Below, in pieces: positions 21,819-31,105 of a DNA stretch of 64,000 nt; positions within the stretch are counted from its first letter, which is position 1; the number at the start of each line of letters is the position of its first letter. This DNA comes from Fibrobacteria bacterium (GTDB lineage Bacteria; Fibrobacterota; Fibrobacteria; UBA5070). The stretch covers positions 1 to 64,000 of the forward strand of contig JACKCV010000003.1 of assembly GCA_020633825.1 (NCBI GenBank). Direction: 5' to 3'. The translations under genes and the position numbers were made by a program. The notes under the pieces are model-generated. The model worked only from the letters and a program-made list of their open reading frames with translations, did not search any database and was not told the DNA's origin.

Positions 21819-23072
21819 GTGAAACACGCCTTCCGGAACCTTCCGTACCCCTTGGTTTTCACGCTTCGCTGGCTCGGACCCTCCCTGGCGGTGGCCGTGG
21901 TTTCCGGACTTTCCTCCGGATTCTTCCTCTGGTCGCTGCATCGTGTCACGCTCTTCCACGCCACGCATCCCTGGCTTCTCGCCTGGCTTCCCCTCGCCGG
22001 CCTGGGTTCGGGACTGGCCTACCATTTCCTGGGAGGGAACAGCGAAGCCGGCAACAACCTGCTTCTCAAGGAGATCCGTCGGGATTCCGGAGAGGCCATC
22101 CCCGCGAGGATGGCCCCCCTGGTCCTGGCCGGAACGCTCGTGACCCACCTGTTCGGGGGGTCCGCCGGACGCGAGGGGACCGCCATCCAGATGGCGGGAG
22201 CGTTGTCCGACCTCTTTTCCCGACCGTTTCGGCTCAAACCGCACGAACGCTCCGTCCTCCTGCGCGCGTCCATCGCAGGTGGATTCTCGGCCGTGTTCGG
22301 AACACCTCTGGCAGGGACGCTGTTCGCCTTGGAAGTGGTGGTCGCGGGCTCCTTCTCCCTCTCGACGTTGCTGCCCTGCCTGCTTTCGGCGGTGCTGGCG
22401 GATCAAGTCGTCGCCTGGCTTCCCGTCCACCACACCCATTACCAGGCCGGAGCGATCCCCACGGGACTGGCCCCTCTGGTTTCCGCAGCCGTCCTCGGAA
22501 TCGCTGCGGGACTGCTGGCTCGACTCTTCGCCGGACTGGCCCATGCCGTTTCGACCGCCGGGAGGACCTGGGTCTCCTGGCCTCCACTTCGTCCCGCCCT
22601 TGGCGGACTCGTCGTGGCCCTCCTGGGCGCCTGGTTCGGTCCCCGTTGGTTGGGTCTGGGTGTGCCGGTGATCGAAGAAAGTTTTTCCCAAGCGTCCTCC
22701 TTCCTCGATCCGCTCGGCAAGCTTCTCCTGACCACACTCACCGTCGGGTCGGGATTCAAGGGAGGCGAAGTGACACCTCTGTTCTTCATCGGCTCCACCC
22801 TCGGAAGCGCCTCGGCCGAACTCCTGCACCTCCCCGTGGGAACCGCGGCGGCCGTGGGGTTCGTGGCCGTCTTCGCGGGTGCCACCAACACGCCCTTGGC
22901 GTGCACCGTGATGGCCATGGAGCTGTTCGGGGCTCCGGTGGGCTCGCTGGCCGCCATCGCCTGCCTCTCGGCTTGGCTTTCCTCGGGACCGGGCGGAATC
23001 TACGCGGCCCAGAAGCATGCCTTCGGGAAAGGGCGTCTACCGGAGAGGCCGCTGGAGGAGGATTTCCTTTAA
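21819..23072 (+). CDS. CLC family channel/antiporter, possibly of the fluoride-exporting clade
   Basis: 417 aa from a GTG start (no in-frame ATG near). About ten to twelve hydrophobic segments. The CLC motifs are GGSAGREGTAIQMAG (gating Glu in GREG), GTPLAGTLFALEVV and GSGFKGGEVTPLFFIG. The early motif GGNSEAGNNLLLKEI, with Asn where chloride CLCs carry GSGIP, resembles the CLC-F fluoride/proton antiporters; this assignment is from memory of the family and is inference. The 3' end overlaps the convergent epimerase gene by 36 bp. No fluoride riboswitch was seen upstream. Confidence 0.88.
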   Translation: MKHAFRNLPYPLVFTLRWLGPSLAVAVVSGLSSGFFLWSLHRVTLFHATHPWLLAWLPLAGLGSGLAYHFLGGNSEAGNNLLLKEIRRDSGEAIPARMAPLVLAGTLVTHLFGGSAGREGTAIQMAGALSDLFSRPFRLKPHERSVLLRASIAGGFSAVFGTPLAGTLFALEVVVAGSFSLSTLLPCLLSAVLADQVVAWLPVHHTHYQAGAIPTGLAPLVSAAVLGIAAGLLARLFAGLAHAVSTAGRTWVSWPPLRPALGGLVVALLGAWFGPRWLGLGVPVIEESFSQASSFLDPLGKLLLTTLTVGSGFKGGEVTPLFFIGSTLGSASAELLHLPVGTAAAVGFVAVFAGATNTPLACTVMAMELFGAPVGSLAAIACLSAWLSSGPGGIYAAQKHAFGKGRLPERPLEEDFL

Positions 23073-23942
23073 GGCGTCTCCCAAGACCGGATGTCGCCAC
23101 TGGAACCCTTGTCCCTGCAGGACCTTGGGGCGGCACCTTTGGGACTGCAGGAGGAGTTCGCGCCCCATCCCCCCCAGCAAGAAGCCAAGCACCCACGCCG
23201 GAACACGGAGGAAAAGCGGGCGACGGAGCGATCTGGCGAGGACCCGCGAAAATTCCGCTTGCCGCACCGGCTCCGGAGACACCGCCAAGACGGGCCCATG
23301 GAGGTCGGAATGGGTCAGGGCCCATAGGAAGGCTCCCACCGCGTCGTCCAGGGCGATCCAGGGAAACCATTGGCGTCCACTTCCCAGGACCGCCCCCATT
23401 CCCCAGCGGAACGCCGGCAACATCTTGGCAAGCGCCCCGCCGTGACGATCGAGCACCACCCCCAGCCGAACGTGGACCACCCTCACCAAGGCGTTTTCCG
23501 CGGGACGGCCCGCTTGCTCCCAGGCCACGCAGGTGTCGGCGAGGAATCCGCCCCCGCTCGGGGAGGACTCGTCGAGAGGTTCGTCGTGCCGGTCTCCGTA
23601 GAACCCCGTCGCGGAAGCGGAGACGAAGGTGGGAACGCCGTGTCGGGCGCAGGATTCCGACAGGGTCCGGGCCGCTCCGACCCGCGAGGAGCGGATCAGA
23701 CGACGACGCTCCCGGGTCCAACGCGCGTCGCCGATCCCCGCTCCGCACAGATCGATGGCCGCATCGGCGCCGGAGACCGCCTCCGACGGAATTTGTCCCG
23801 AATCGGGATCCCACCGGTACTCGCCGGGCGAGGCGACCTGCCGACGGACCAGGACGCGAACCGTGTCCCCACGCTGGCGAAGGGCCTCCACCAGGGCTGT
23901 TCCCACAAGACCCGAAGATCCGGCCACCACCACCACGGACAT
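23037..23942 (-). CDS. TIGR01777 family NAD(P)-dependent epimerase-like protein (SDR39U1/YfcH type)
   Basis: 301 aa. N-terminal Rossmann motif VVVVAGSSGLVGTALVEAL, then AAIDLCGAGIGDARWT and the family-typical SASATGFYGDRHDEPLDESS, with WEQAGRPAE and the C-terminal domain (RVPAWVLGFLLGGMGRELLLQSQRC). The family resembles sugar-nucleotide epimerases, but its substrate is unknown. It converges with the CLC gene, and their last 36 bp overlap. Confidence 0.92.
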   Translation of the reverse strand: MSVVVVAGSSGLVGTALVEALRQRGDTVRVLVRRQVASPGEYRWDPDSGQIPSEAVSGADAAIDLCGAGIGDARWTRERRRLIRSSRVGAARTLSESCARHGVPTFVSASATGFYGDRHDEPLDESSPSGGGFLADTCVAWEQAGRPAENALVRVVHVRLGVVLDRHGGALAKMLPAFRWGMGAVLGSGRQWFPWIALDDAVGAFLWALTHSDLHGPVLAVSPEPVRQAEFSRVLARSLRRPLFLRVPAWVLGFLLGGMGRELLLQSQRCRPKVLQGQGFQWRHPVLGDALKEILLQRPLR

Positions 23943-24140
23943 TGCGAACCTCCTGCGAGACGGGAACCCGGACTGGAAGGACCGGGGAAGTCACGCCCCT
24001 GAGTCTACCAATTCTTCAAAGCTCCGGCTCCGCGTTCGCGCCCCTCTCCCCGGGAAGTCCGGACCATTTCGGCGGAAGCCTCCGAGCGGGGCGGGCTCAC
24101 CTGGGAAAAGCCCCTTGGGAACGCGGTCAGGCGCACCGAT

Positions 24141-25193
24141 TCAGCGGTCCCCGACCACGGAATCCTCCCCCCATGCGTCCAGAAGTTCGGAGAGGCGAGG
24201 AGAAACTTCCGCGTCGGCCATCATTCCGGAAAGGGCCTCCTCCAAGCGTCGACGTCCGGCCACCTGGCCCACCAGGATGCCGTAGGCGACCATCAGATCG
24301 AGCAGGACCGCCTCCAAATCCGTCCCGGTCAGGGCCTGATCCACCAGGAGCCACGCCGGTCCATCCGGAGACCCCGGCACCGGGACCAACGCCGCTTTCC
24401 CGGGAACCACTCCCGACTCCTCCAACGAGGAAGGACGCGGATCACGGTCGAGCACGACCCATCCGGTGATTCGGTCGAGGGAACGCCCCGCCGCCGCCTC
24501 GAGGGTGGGCACCTCGATGGTTTGGGAGTCCTCCCGTTGGCTGCGTCCCCCGAGGTCGGTGCCCCAGGTTCCCCGGAGCACCCCCGAGGGTGGACTCTGG
24601 GGAATGAGGGCTGCGCAACGCTCGATGCCGAACCGCTCCCGGGGAATCTCGATGACCCTCTTCCAAAAGGAATCCTCGTCCGGACAGGAGGACAATTCCC
24701 TGGCGATCGAACCGAACCGACGCAGACCACCCGCCTGCCGCCGTTCCCGCATGGATTCGCGCCCGCGCACGAGGCACCCACCGACCAGTTCCCCCCACTG
24801 TTCCACCAATCCCGGATCGGGGCGTTCGACGGAGCCTTCGATTTCCAGCAAACCGACTTCGCCCCTTCGCGCCCGGCAGGACAGCGTGAGGCTCCACCCC
24901 TCGGGGATCTCCCCCCATCGCGCCAGAGCCGGATCCCCGCCGTGGGTCGGGAATCCACGCAATTGTGGAGGGACATCCTGATGGATTCCCCCCTCTTCGA
25001 AACTCCACCTCGAGGAGAGCCCCCCCACAGTGGCATCCACCTGCCAAAACCGAATCCGATCGGCACCCAGCCATTCGGCGGTGGCCCGGAGCATGCCGAC
25101 GATCAAATCGTCCCAGGAATCCCCCAACAACAAGGGAGTCAGGCTCGCGAGCAGGGATGCTGTTCGCGGACGACGCACGGGATCAAGGCGCAT
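24141..25193 (-). CDS. GAF-like cytoplasmic protein of unknown function
   Basis: 350 aa from ATG 25193, which has AGGAGG nine bases upstream. Two repeated halves look like GAF folds: MLRATAEWLGADRIRFWQVD in the first, and RFGIERCAALIP, later WVVLDRD and KAALVPVPGSPDGPAWLLVDQ, in the second. No kinase, cyclase or DNA-binding domain is attached, so it would be a signal-binding accessory protein if the fold call is right. 198 bp separate it from the epimerase gene downstream. Confidence 0.6.
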   Translation of the reverse strand: MRLDPVRRPRTASLLASLTPLLLGDSWDDLIVGMLRATAEWLGADRIRFWQVDATVGGLSSRWSFEEGGIHQDVPPQLRGFPTHGGDPALARWGEIPEGWSLTLSCRARRGEVGLLEIEGSVERPDPGLVEQWGELVGGCLVRGRESMRERRQAGGLRRFGSIARELSSCPDEDSFWKRVIEIPRERFGIERCAALIPQSPPSGVLRGTWGTDLGGRSQREDSQTIEVPTLEAAAGRSLDRITGWVVLDRDPRPSSLEESGVVPGKAALVPVPGSPDGPAWLLVDQALTGTDLEAVLLDLMVAYGILVGQVAGRRRLEEALSGMMADAEVSPRLSELLDAWGEDSVVGDR

Positions 25194-25406
25194 GGTGGAA
25201 TTCCTCCTGAATCCAAACCATAGAGAATTTCCGGCCACGCCGCCATGGACTTCCTGGAACGACGACTGGACGAGCGAGATTTCCGGATTCCGGAGGAGCC
25301 CGAACGATGGCTCCCGGAGCGAGGAATCGCCCGAGCGGAACCGCACGCCGTCGGAACCTAACGCCCGCCCCTGGAATCGCATTCCAACGACTTCGAACCA
25401 GCGAGG

Positions 25407-25433
25407 AAGGGATCCGATCCATCGGACCCCTTT
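25407..25433. terminator. Possible terminator hairpin after trxA
   Basis: AAGGG-A-TCCGAT pairs with ATCGGA-CCCCTT, with a two-base loop. It lies 32 bp beyond the trxA stop in a 271-bp gap before the GAF-like gene. The U-run is short on both strands. The rest of this gap (25194-25464) shows nothing else. Confidence 0.4.
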
Positions 25434-25464
25434 CCCCGAGGAGAGGGAGGTCGCAAAGAAGCGG

Positions 25465-25788
25465 TCAGGCCGCCAGGGAATCGAGCTTTTGCGCGAGCTG
25501 CGCCGGAGGGAGCAAGCCGACCACCTGGTCGACGACCTTTCCGTCGCGGAAGAACATCATGGTGGGGACACCGCGAATGCCGTACCGGCTCGCCAACTCG
25601 GGATTGTGGTCGACATCCACCTTTGCGATCTTCACCCGACCCGCGTAGCCGTCGGAGAACTTCTCCAGGACGGGGGCCAAGGCCTTGCAGGGGCCACACC
25701 ATTCCGCGAAGAAATCGACCGCGACGGGCTGCTTCGAGAGAAGGACTTCGGTGGGAAAGCTCGATTGGTCGACGTGTGTCGTGGCCAT
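25465..25788 (-). CDS. trxA: Thioredoxin
   Basis: 107 aa, normal length. The active site WCGPC is in VDFFAEWCGPCKALAP, with the cis-proline loop GVPTMMFF and the buried Asp region. It reduces disulfides of cytoplasmic proteins using thioredoxin reductase; a reductase fused to its own thioredoxin domain lies at 31106-32389. ATG 25788 is preceded by AGGAG at eight bases. Confidence 0.96.
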   Translation of the reverse strand: MATTHVDQSSFPTEVLLSKQPVAVDFFAEWCGPCKALAPVLEKFSDGYAGRVKIAKVDVDHNPELASRYGIRGVPTMMFFRDGKVVDQVVGLLPPAQLAQKLDSLAA

Positions 25789-25869
25789 GGGAAATCTCCT
25801 GGATGAGGGTTCCCCATCATGGATGCCCGGAAGGCTCGCGAAGTTACACGTCGCGGCCGGAGCTCGGTC

Positions 25870-26133
25870 TCAACGAGGCGCGGAAGCGGTGGCCCGGGGA
25901 CGGCGCATCCAGGCATCCTTCAAATTCCCGTGCAGTCGCTGACGAAAATCGGTCGGGAACTCCACCAACTCCTCTCCGCGATAGAGTTCGACCGTCCGTC
26001 GAGCGGTATCGACGACCAGCCGACATTTTGCGCAGCCGGCCATGTGCTTCTTGAGTTCCTGGCACATGGTGGTCTGCTCGTCGCCATCGAGGTAGTCGCC
26101 CAAGGCCCCCAGAAGATCCGTGCAGTCGCTCAT
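25870..26133 (-). CDS. Zinc-finger anti-sigma factor (putative)
   Basis: 87 aa. The motif H-M-A-G-C-A-K-C (H-x3-C-x2-C) with an upstream Cys (MCQELKKH) is the zf-HC2/ZAS zinc site of anti-sigma factors. It has no membrane segment, so it would be a soluble, perhaps redox-sensing, anti-sigma factor like RsrA. Its ATG overlaps the sigma factor stop (ATGA), so the pair is translationally coupled. Confidence 0.85.
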   Translation of the reverse strand: MSDCTDLLGALGDYLDGDEQTTMCQELKKHMAGCAKCRLVVDTARRTVELYRGEELVEFPTDFRQRLHGNLKDAWMRRPRATASAPR

Positions 26134-26774
26134 GCTCCCCCCTCCCGGGCGGCGGCCAGCCCCCCCAATCCGTGGGGAACCAGGTGCGCATGCACCGCCG
26201 ACTCCCCCCCGAAGACTTCCGTGAGACGTTCACGCAAGGCCAGACGGGCGCGCAACAACCGCACCTTCACATTCGCCTCGGTGATTCCCAGGTCCGAGGC
26301 GGTATCGGAGGTGGACCTCCCCTCCACATCGCGAAGAACGAAGACCGCCCGCAGCCCCGGGGTCAAGGTGTCGAGGGCCGAATCCAGGATCGAACGCAGC
26401 TCCCGACGTTCCACCGAACGCGAAGGATCCTCCCTCCAGTCGGCCAGGAGTTCGGGATGGGGAATCGGACCGTCGTCGTCCGATTCGGAAACCATCTCGT
26501 CGAGGGAAAGAGTTTCCTTGCGACGCCGACGCCGGAGGATCTCCAACCCCTCGTTGGTGGCGATCCGCCCGATCCAGGTGCAGAAACCCGCCTCGCCACG
26601 GAAGGAATCCAGGGCTTCCATCGCTTTCAGGAACGCCCCTTGCACGATGTTCTCGGCCTCCTCGCGATCACCGACGAGACGCCAGGCGATGGCCCAGATC
26701 CTCCGTTCGCAGGAGCGCACCAAGCGTTCGAAGGCGTCGAAGTCCCCGCTGCGAGCCTTCTGGACGAGCTCCAT
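26130..26774 (-). CDS. ECF-type RNA polymerase sigma factor
   Basis: 214 aa from ATG 26774; a GTG at 26816 would add 14 residues, and neither start has a well-placed ribosome site. Region 2 is seen in FERLVRSCERRIWAIAWRLVGDREEAENIVQGAFLKAM with the SFRGEAGFCTWIGRIATNEGLEILRRR segment, and region 4 in LDTLTPGLRAVFVLRDVEGRSTSDTASDLGITEANVKVRLLRARLALRERL (both split by a ~30-residue linker). It has no extracytoplasmic partner here; the coupled downstream zinc-finger protein suggests a redox- or metal-responsive switch. Confidence 0.93.
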   Translation of the reverse strand: MELVQKARSGDFDAFERLVRSCERRIWAIAWRLVGDREEAENIVQGAFLKAMEALDSFRGEAGFCTWIGRIATNEGLEILRRRRRKETLSLDEMVSESDDDGPIPHPELLADWREDPSRSVERRELRSILDSALDTLTPGLRAVFVLRDVEGRSTSDTASDLGITEANVKVRLLRARLALRERLTEVFGGESAVHAHLVPHGLGGLAAAREGGA

Positions 26775-26838
26775 TTCCTCGGCTCGGTCGAGGGTCGTGT
26801 TCTGTTTCGGCCTCACGCCACCAAGATACTCGACGAAC

Positions 26839-27111
26839 CTAGGGCGAACCCGCCATCCCGCTCTTTTTTCCTCGGCAACACCACGCCAGGAACAATGCAT
26901 CGCGCAATCTTCCGTGGAACCCGCGCGGAACGGAGGGCGCGGGAACGTGGCGATAGAGATGGATGGTCCTTCGCGTGGTCTCCAGGATCTTGCGGCATTT
27001 CGGGCATCCAGCCACATGCCGAAGGAGGTCTCCGCAGGCGGACCCGGAAACCGGCCAGGAGGCCTCGTCCTCCCCCAATCGCTCCAGGACCTGACGGCAG
27101 ATGCGTTGCAT
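26839..27111 (-). CDS. Second zinc-finger anti-sigma-like protein
   Basis: 90 aa. It carries H-V-A-G-C-P-K-C (H-x3-C-x2-C) and a following TTRRTIHLYRH stretch that parallels TARRTVELYRG in the anti-sigma protein on the other side of the sigma gene, so the two are paralogs. The C-terminus differs (LAWCCRGKK). It lies 64 bp upstream of the sigma gene on the same strand. It may be a second partner of the sigma factor or a remnant of a duplicated pair. Confidence 0.75.
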   Translation of the reverse strand: MQRICRQVLERLGEDEASWPVSGSACGDLLRHVAGCPKCRKILETTRRTIHLYRHVPAPSVPRGFHGRLRDALFLAWCCRGKKSGMAGSP

Positions 27112-27217
27112 TTTCCATTGGACGGAACAAATCGCGCAGGGTTACGGATTCTTCCGAGTAACCTTCGCGACGGGAGTTCATCCCTCCAGGGAACCACTTC
27201 CTCCACCGGAGATATCC

Positions 27218-27616
27218 ATGAAACCTTCCTTCACCTGGCCCACCATTCTTCTGGCGTTCGTCATGGGCTGCGGCGGGGCAGCCTCGGCGGGTGGAGACCT
27301 CTCCCCGACTCAGGCCGACAGTCTGATCCGCGCCCACTCCCAGGACACGTCCTTCCTCCTCATCGACGTGCGCACCCCGGGCGAGTTCGCCTCGGGCCAC
27401 ATCCCCGGTGCCAGGATGATCGATTTCCACGCGCCGGACTTCCAAAGCCGCGTAGAAAGCCTTCCCAGAACCGCGCCCATCCTGCTGTACTGCCGATCGG
27501 GGAACCGCTCCGGGCAGGCGTTGTCCTGGATGGAGACGGCGGGCTTCACCCAGGTGCGCCACCTCTCGGGCGGAGTGCGGACATGGATGTCGGAAGGGCG
27601 TCCCCTGGCCCGCTGA
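27218..27616 (+). CDS. Rhodanese-domain lipoprotein
   Basis: 132 aa from ATG 27218, with GGAG six bases upstream. The hydrophobic N-terminus ends in the lipobox-like VMGC, then a single rhodanese domain: LIDVRTPGEFASGHIPGA, and the active-site loop LYCRSGNRSGQA with the catalytic Cys. It probably transfers sulfane sulfur or handles thiols in the periplasm. It is divergent from the zinc-finger gene. Confidence 0.92.
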   Translation: MKPSFTWPTILLAFVMGCGGAASAGGDLSPTQADSLIRAHSQDTSFLLIDVRTPGEFASGHIPGARMIDFHAPDFQSRVESLPRTAPILLYCRSGNRSGQALSWMETAGFTQVRHLSGGVRTWMSEGRPLAR

Positions 27617-27687
27617 AGCAACGAGATGGTACCATGGCGGGGACGAACCCGCCCATTCTCGCCGCGCAGTACCCGGACGACCAGCCC

Positions 27688-28929
27688 ATGAACGAGACCT
27701 CCCATTCCCGTCGCTCGATCCTTCGAAGACTCCAGATCTCCATGATGGGATTCGGCCTGGCGATGGGAGTCGTCTTTCCCGCATACGCGAACTTCTTCGT
27801 GGAGTGGAAGACGGGGATGTTTCCCTGGTTCGCGCTGGGGGCGGTCGTCGCGGGGATCACGGTGGGGCTTGCCAACCACTTCATGGTGAAGTTCCTCCTG
27901 TTGCGGCCCCTCGAATCCATTTCCAGGGTCGCCCGGGCCCTTCGCTCGGGGGACTTGCGGGAACGCACCTCCCTGGTCAGTGCCGACGACGTCGGTCGCA
28001 TCGCCGAAGATCTCGACGACGCCCTGAACGCGCTGGAACGCTCGATGAAACAGGTCGGAATGGCGACCGATCAGGTGAATCGGGCGGCCGACCGCATCGA
28101 GACCACGCGACAATCGAGCCTGCGGTCGTTGCGATCCCTCGCCGAGGAGGCCATCACCCTGCGCGCCGGGGCTGGAGAAAACATCACTCGGGTGCACGAG
28201 GGCGCAGCCGCCAGTCTGGGCATGGACGCCTGGAACCGCGAACTGGCCGCGTCCCTGCAGGAGGATTCCTCGCGACTGTCGGAACTCGTTTCCCTGAGCT
28301 CCCGGCAAACCCAGGAGGTATCGAGGCTACGCGCCCATTCCGAAGATCTCAACCGACGCATGGAGGTGGTGCACCGAGCGACCCGATCCATCGAGGATTT
28401 CCTCGGCCTCGTCCAGGGGATCGTCAAGCAGACCGAGATCCTCTCCTTGAATGCCTCGATCGAAGCCGTCCGGGCGGGACAGGCCGGCCGTGGCTTCTCC
28501 GTGGTCGCTCAGGAAATCCGCGCACTGTCCCGGGATTCTGCCGCCGCCGGAGAGAAGATCCGTTCGGAAGTCGAACGGATGCGCTCCACCGTGCAGGAGG
28601 CCGTCGCCACGACCGAAGAAATCCTCCGACAAGCCCAAGTATCCGAGGAGTTCTCGGATACCGTCGCCCAGTCCGCTCGCGCTCGGGAAGCCAGCTTGCA
28701 GGAGAAGCGCACCAACGTGACCTTGCGCAACGAAGACGTGGAGCGGGGTACGCAGTCCACGAAGGTCGGCCTGGAACATCTGGGAGCCCTCTCCCGGCAA
28801 TTGGAATCCATGGCCTCGTTGGCCCGGACCTCCAGCGACGAAACCGCCACCATGGACCGGGATCTCCAGGATCTGACACGCCAGATCGCGGCCTTGAGAG
28901 CCCTGGGAGCTTCCTTCCGCTACGATTGA
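27688..28929 (+). CDS. Methyl-accepting chemotaxis-type receptor
   Basis: 413 aa from ATG 27688; an in-frame ATG at 27634 would add 18 residues. Two membrane segments (FGLAMGVVFPAYANFFV and FALGAVVAGITVGLANHFM) with almost no periplasmic loop, a HAMP-like region (LRPLESISRVARALRSGDL), and a signalling domain with the hairpin tip region around GIVKQTEILSLNASIEAVRAG and AGRGFSVVAQEIRALSR. It lacks a separate sensor domain, so it may sense membrane or internal cues. Its end overlaps the convergent CZB gene by 10 bp. Confidence 0.9.
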   Translation: MNETSHSRRSILRRLQISMMGFGLAMGVVFPAYANFFVEWKTGMFPWFALGAVVAGITVGLANHFMVKFLLLRPLESISRVARALRSGDLRERTSLVSADDVGRIAEDLDDALNALERSMKQVGMATDQVNRAADRIETTRQSSLRSLRSLAEEAITLRAGAGENITRVHEGAAASLGMDAWNRELAASLQEDSSRLSELVSLSSRQTQEVSRLRAHSEDLNRRMEVVHRATRSIEDFLGLVQGIVKQTEILSLNASIEAVRAGQAGRGFSVVAQEIRALSRDSAAAGEKIRSEVERMRSTVQEAVATTEEILRQAQVSEEFSDTVAQSARAREASLQEKRTNVTLRNEDVERGTQSTKVGLEHLGALSRQLESMASLARTSSDETATMDRDLQDLTRQIAALRALGASFRYD

Positions 28930-29297
28930 CCGTTCAATCGATCCCGCCAGCGAAGGAGCGCCAAGGACAACTCGCTGGACTCCCTTCGCAAGGCCCCATC
29001 CCCTTGGAGCGCGTCGAGCGCCGCTCCTTTGTTGCCCTGGGAGAGGCGATCCAGCGCCACTCCGACCTCGTGGTGGAATGCTTGGTGGTAGGCGTACACC
29101 TCGGAGTATTCGGGGTGCACGGCCAATTGCGACTTCGATCCATCCAGCCATTTGCCGAACTCGCAGGCGTGGCAGTCGCGCGCCTTCGCACGGTCGAAAT
29201 CGCCCTGCCCACCCTGGGCGGCATCGAAGATGCGGGCCTTCCAGAGGGCGTGCGCCACGGCGGCGTTGTCGAGCTGTTCCACAATCTCCGCACTCAT
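28920..29297 (-). CDS. CZB (chemoreceptor zinc-binding) domain protein
   Basis: 125 aa. The layout H-x-LWK ([12 protein letters not shown]), C-x2-CEFGKWL, and H-x4-E ([19 protein letters not shown]) matches the CZB zinc site with its conserved Cys. The family senses hypochlorous acid or zinc by altering the Cys-Zn bond. Here the domain is a stand-alone protein whose ATG overlaps the stop of the preceding chemoreceptor gene (ATGA), so it probably acts with that receptor. Confidence 0.88.
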   Translation of the reverse strand: MSAEIVEQLDNAAVAHALWKARIFDAAQGGQGDFDRAKARDCHACEFGKWLDGSKSQLAVHPEYSEVYAYHQAFHHEVGVALDRLSQGNKGAALDALQGDGALRRESSELSLALLRWRDRLNGQS

Positions 29298-30955
29298 GGC
29301 GACTCCTCGTGGACCGTGGTCCGCTCCTGGTAGAATTTCCCGTACTTCTGATCGGTCCCCTGGATGTGCTTGACGAGCCAGGTCTTGAGGACGGGCAACA
29401 GGCCATCGGCATCCATCTTCGCGCCGGAGGTGGCCTCGGCCACCAACCTCTGGACTTCGGCGACGAATCCACGATGCACCTCCCGGTGGGCGCCGAGGTC
29501 GGCATACCCGAGCCCTTCCATGAAGGCCTCCTCATCCTGGAAGTGGTACATGGTGTACGATACGAGTTGATCCAGGATGGTGCGGATCGCCACTCCTCCG
29601 CCCCCATTGGCCTGGAGATCGGCCAATCGATTGATCAACCGCAGAAGCACCTTGTGTTGATCGTCCATGCGGGGAACACCCACCGAAAGCGCATCGTTCC
29701 AAGGAAAGAAGGCGGGATGGATGCGCAATTCCTTGGTCGAGGACCGGAAGGACTCCGACAAGCGAGCGAGATCCGCGACCCCTCCCCGCAACCCTTCGAC
29801 GTTCCCCACCACTCCTCTCGAACGCATGTCGAGTTCCTGGGTGGTGCGACCGATCTCCCCCAAGGCCTGGCGAGTCTCCTCCAAGGTCCGGGAAATTTCC
29901 TCGATGTGTCCCGCCGTGTCGTCCAGTTGTCTACGAGCGTCCAGGGACAGGGCGTTCTGGTGTTCCACCGACACCACCGCGTGGAACCCATCGTCTCGCA
30001 CACGCCCCATTCCGGTCGCGGCCCGCTCCATGTGGGAGAAGACCTGTCCCGAACCCTGGACGATCGCTTCGACCTGCCCTCGGATGCGATCGGCGAGCTT
30101 CCCGGACTGATCGGCCAAATCCTTCACCTCCTGGGCCACCACCGCGAATCCCTTGCCTTTCTCCCCGGCCCGCGCCGCTTCGATGGAGGCGTTCAAGGCC
30201 AGCAGACGCGTGCGGCTGGCGATGTCCGTGATCATCGAAGTCATTCCCGTGATGCCTTCGGCCTGCTCCTGCAAGGTCCGGGTGGAAGACTGGGTTTCCT
30301 CGAATTCCTTGGAGGTGCCCTGCAAGGCGAGGTACTGGCGCGAAACGGAGAGCGAGGTCTGGTAGGACATCTCGTTGAGCCTGCGGGCGATGGTCGTGAC
30401 GCCGCGTGCGGATTGATCGACATCCCGCGCTTCCTTGGCGATGGTGGCCACCCCGGCCCCGATTTCCTCCATGGCCGCCGCCACGGTTCCCGAGGCCTCC
30501 TGACTTCGAACCGATTGGGAGACGATGCGATCGAAGGAACTCCGAAACATCGCGACTTCCCGTTCCAGAGCAGCCGCGCCGTCTTGCAACTCCCCCACCA
30601 AGGCTCCCGTCGCTTCACCGACCGAATTCACGGCCTTGGCGATTTCACGGAGCTCTCCGATTCCTTGCCGGAATGGGACCCGGCGAGAAAGGTCGCCCTG
30701 CGAGAACTCGCGCAAGGTGGAACCGATCTCGGAAAGTTCCAGGGACAGCCTCCGCAGGACCCAGGCGAATCCGAGGATCATGAAGATGGCGGAACATCCG
30801 CCCAGGAGGAGGAGGATCAAGCCGTGCCACTCCCCTTGCAAGGCTCCCCAGTGGACGCCCGCCCCGACCAGGACCAGCACCCCGACGGCTCCGATAGCCA
30901 GGAGAACAGGGAGATGCCGAAAGTGGAAGTGATAGGTCCGAGCAGGGTTCCTCAT
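29294..30955 (-). CDS. Chemoreceptor with C-terminal bacteriohemerythrin domain
   Basis: 553 aa from ATG 30955 (GGAG 11 bases upstream; ATG 30973 is an alternative). Two adjacent membrane segments near residues 15-70, a HAMP-like linker, and the signalling domain with [32 protein letters not shown] (two blocks). The last ~135 residues form a hemerythrin fold with the diiron ligands in [36 protein letters not shown] and [13 protein letters not shown]. The O2-binding domain is on the cytoplasmic side, so the receptor probably reports oxygen. It is coupled to the CZB protein. Confidence 0.95.
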   Translation of the reverse strand: MRNPARTYHFHFRHLPVLLAIGAVGVLVLVGAGVHWGALQGEWHGLILLLLGGCSAIFMILGFAWVLRRLSLELSEIGSTLREFSQGDLSRRVPFRQGIGELREIAKAVNSVGEATGALVGELQDGAAALEREVAMFRSSFDRIVSQSVRSQEASGTVAAAMEEIGAGVATIAKEARDVDQSARGVTTIARRLNEMSYQTSLSVSRQYLALQGTSKEFEETQSSTRTLQEQAEGITGMTSMITDIASRTRLLALNASIEAARAGEKGKGFAVVAQEVKDLADQSGKLADRIRGQVEAIVQGSGQVFSHMERAATGMGRVRDDGFHAVVSVEHQNALSLDARRQLDDTAGHIEEISRTLEETRQALGEIGRTTQELDMRSRGVVGNVEGLRGGVADLARLSESFRSSTKELRIHPAFFPWNDALSVGVPRMDDQHKVLLRLINRLADLQANGGGGVAIRTILDQLVSYTMYHFQDEEAFMEGLGYADLGAHREVHRGFVAEVQRLVAEATSGAKMDADGLLPVLKTWLVKHIQGTDQKYGKFYQERTTVHEESP

Positions 30956-31105
30956 GGGGACCCATTCTCCCATTTCGGGCAGGAGGGATGGAAGACTCTT
31001 TTTCGTTGGAAATACCCACTACTCCTGGAAGGATCCCTGTCGTTCGATCCCCCGGGGGGGGGGTGGAAGCGTGCGTTCCCGCTCCTCGGCGCACCGCGAG
31101 GGGGA

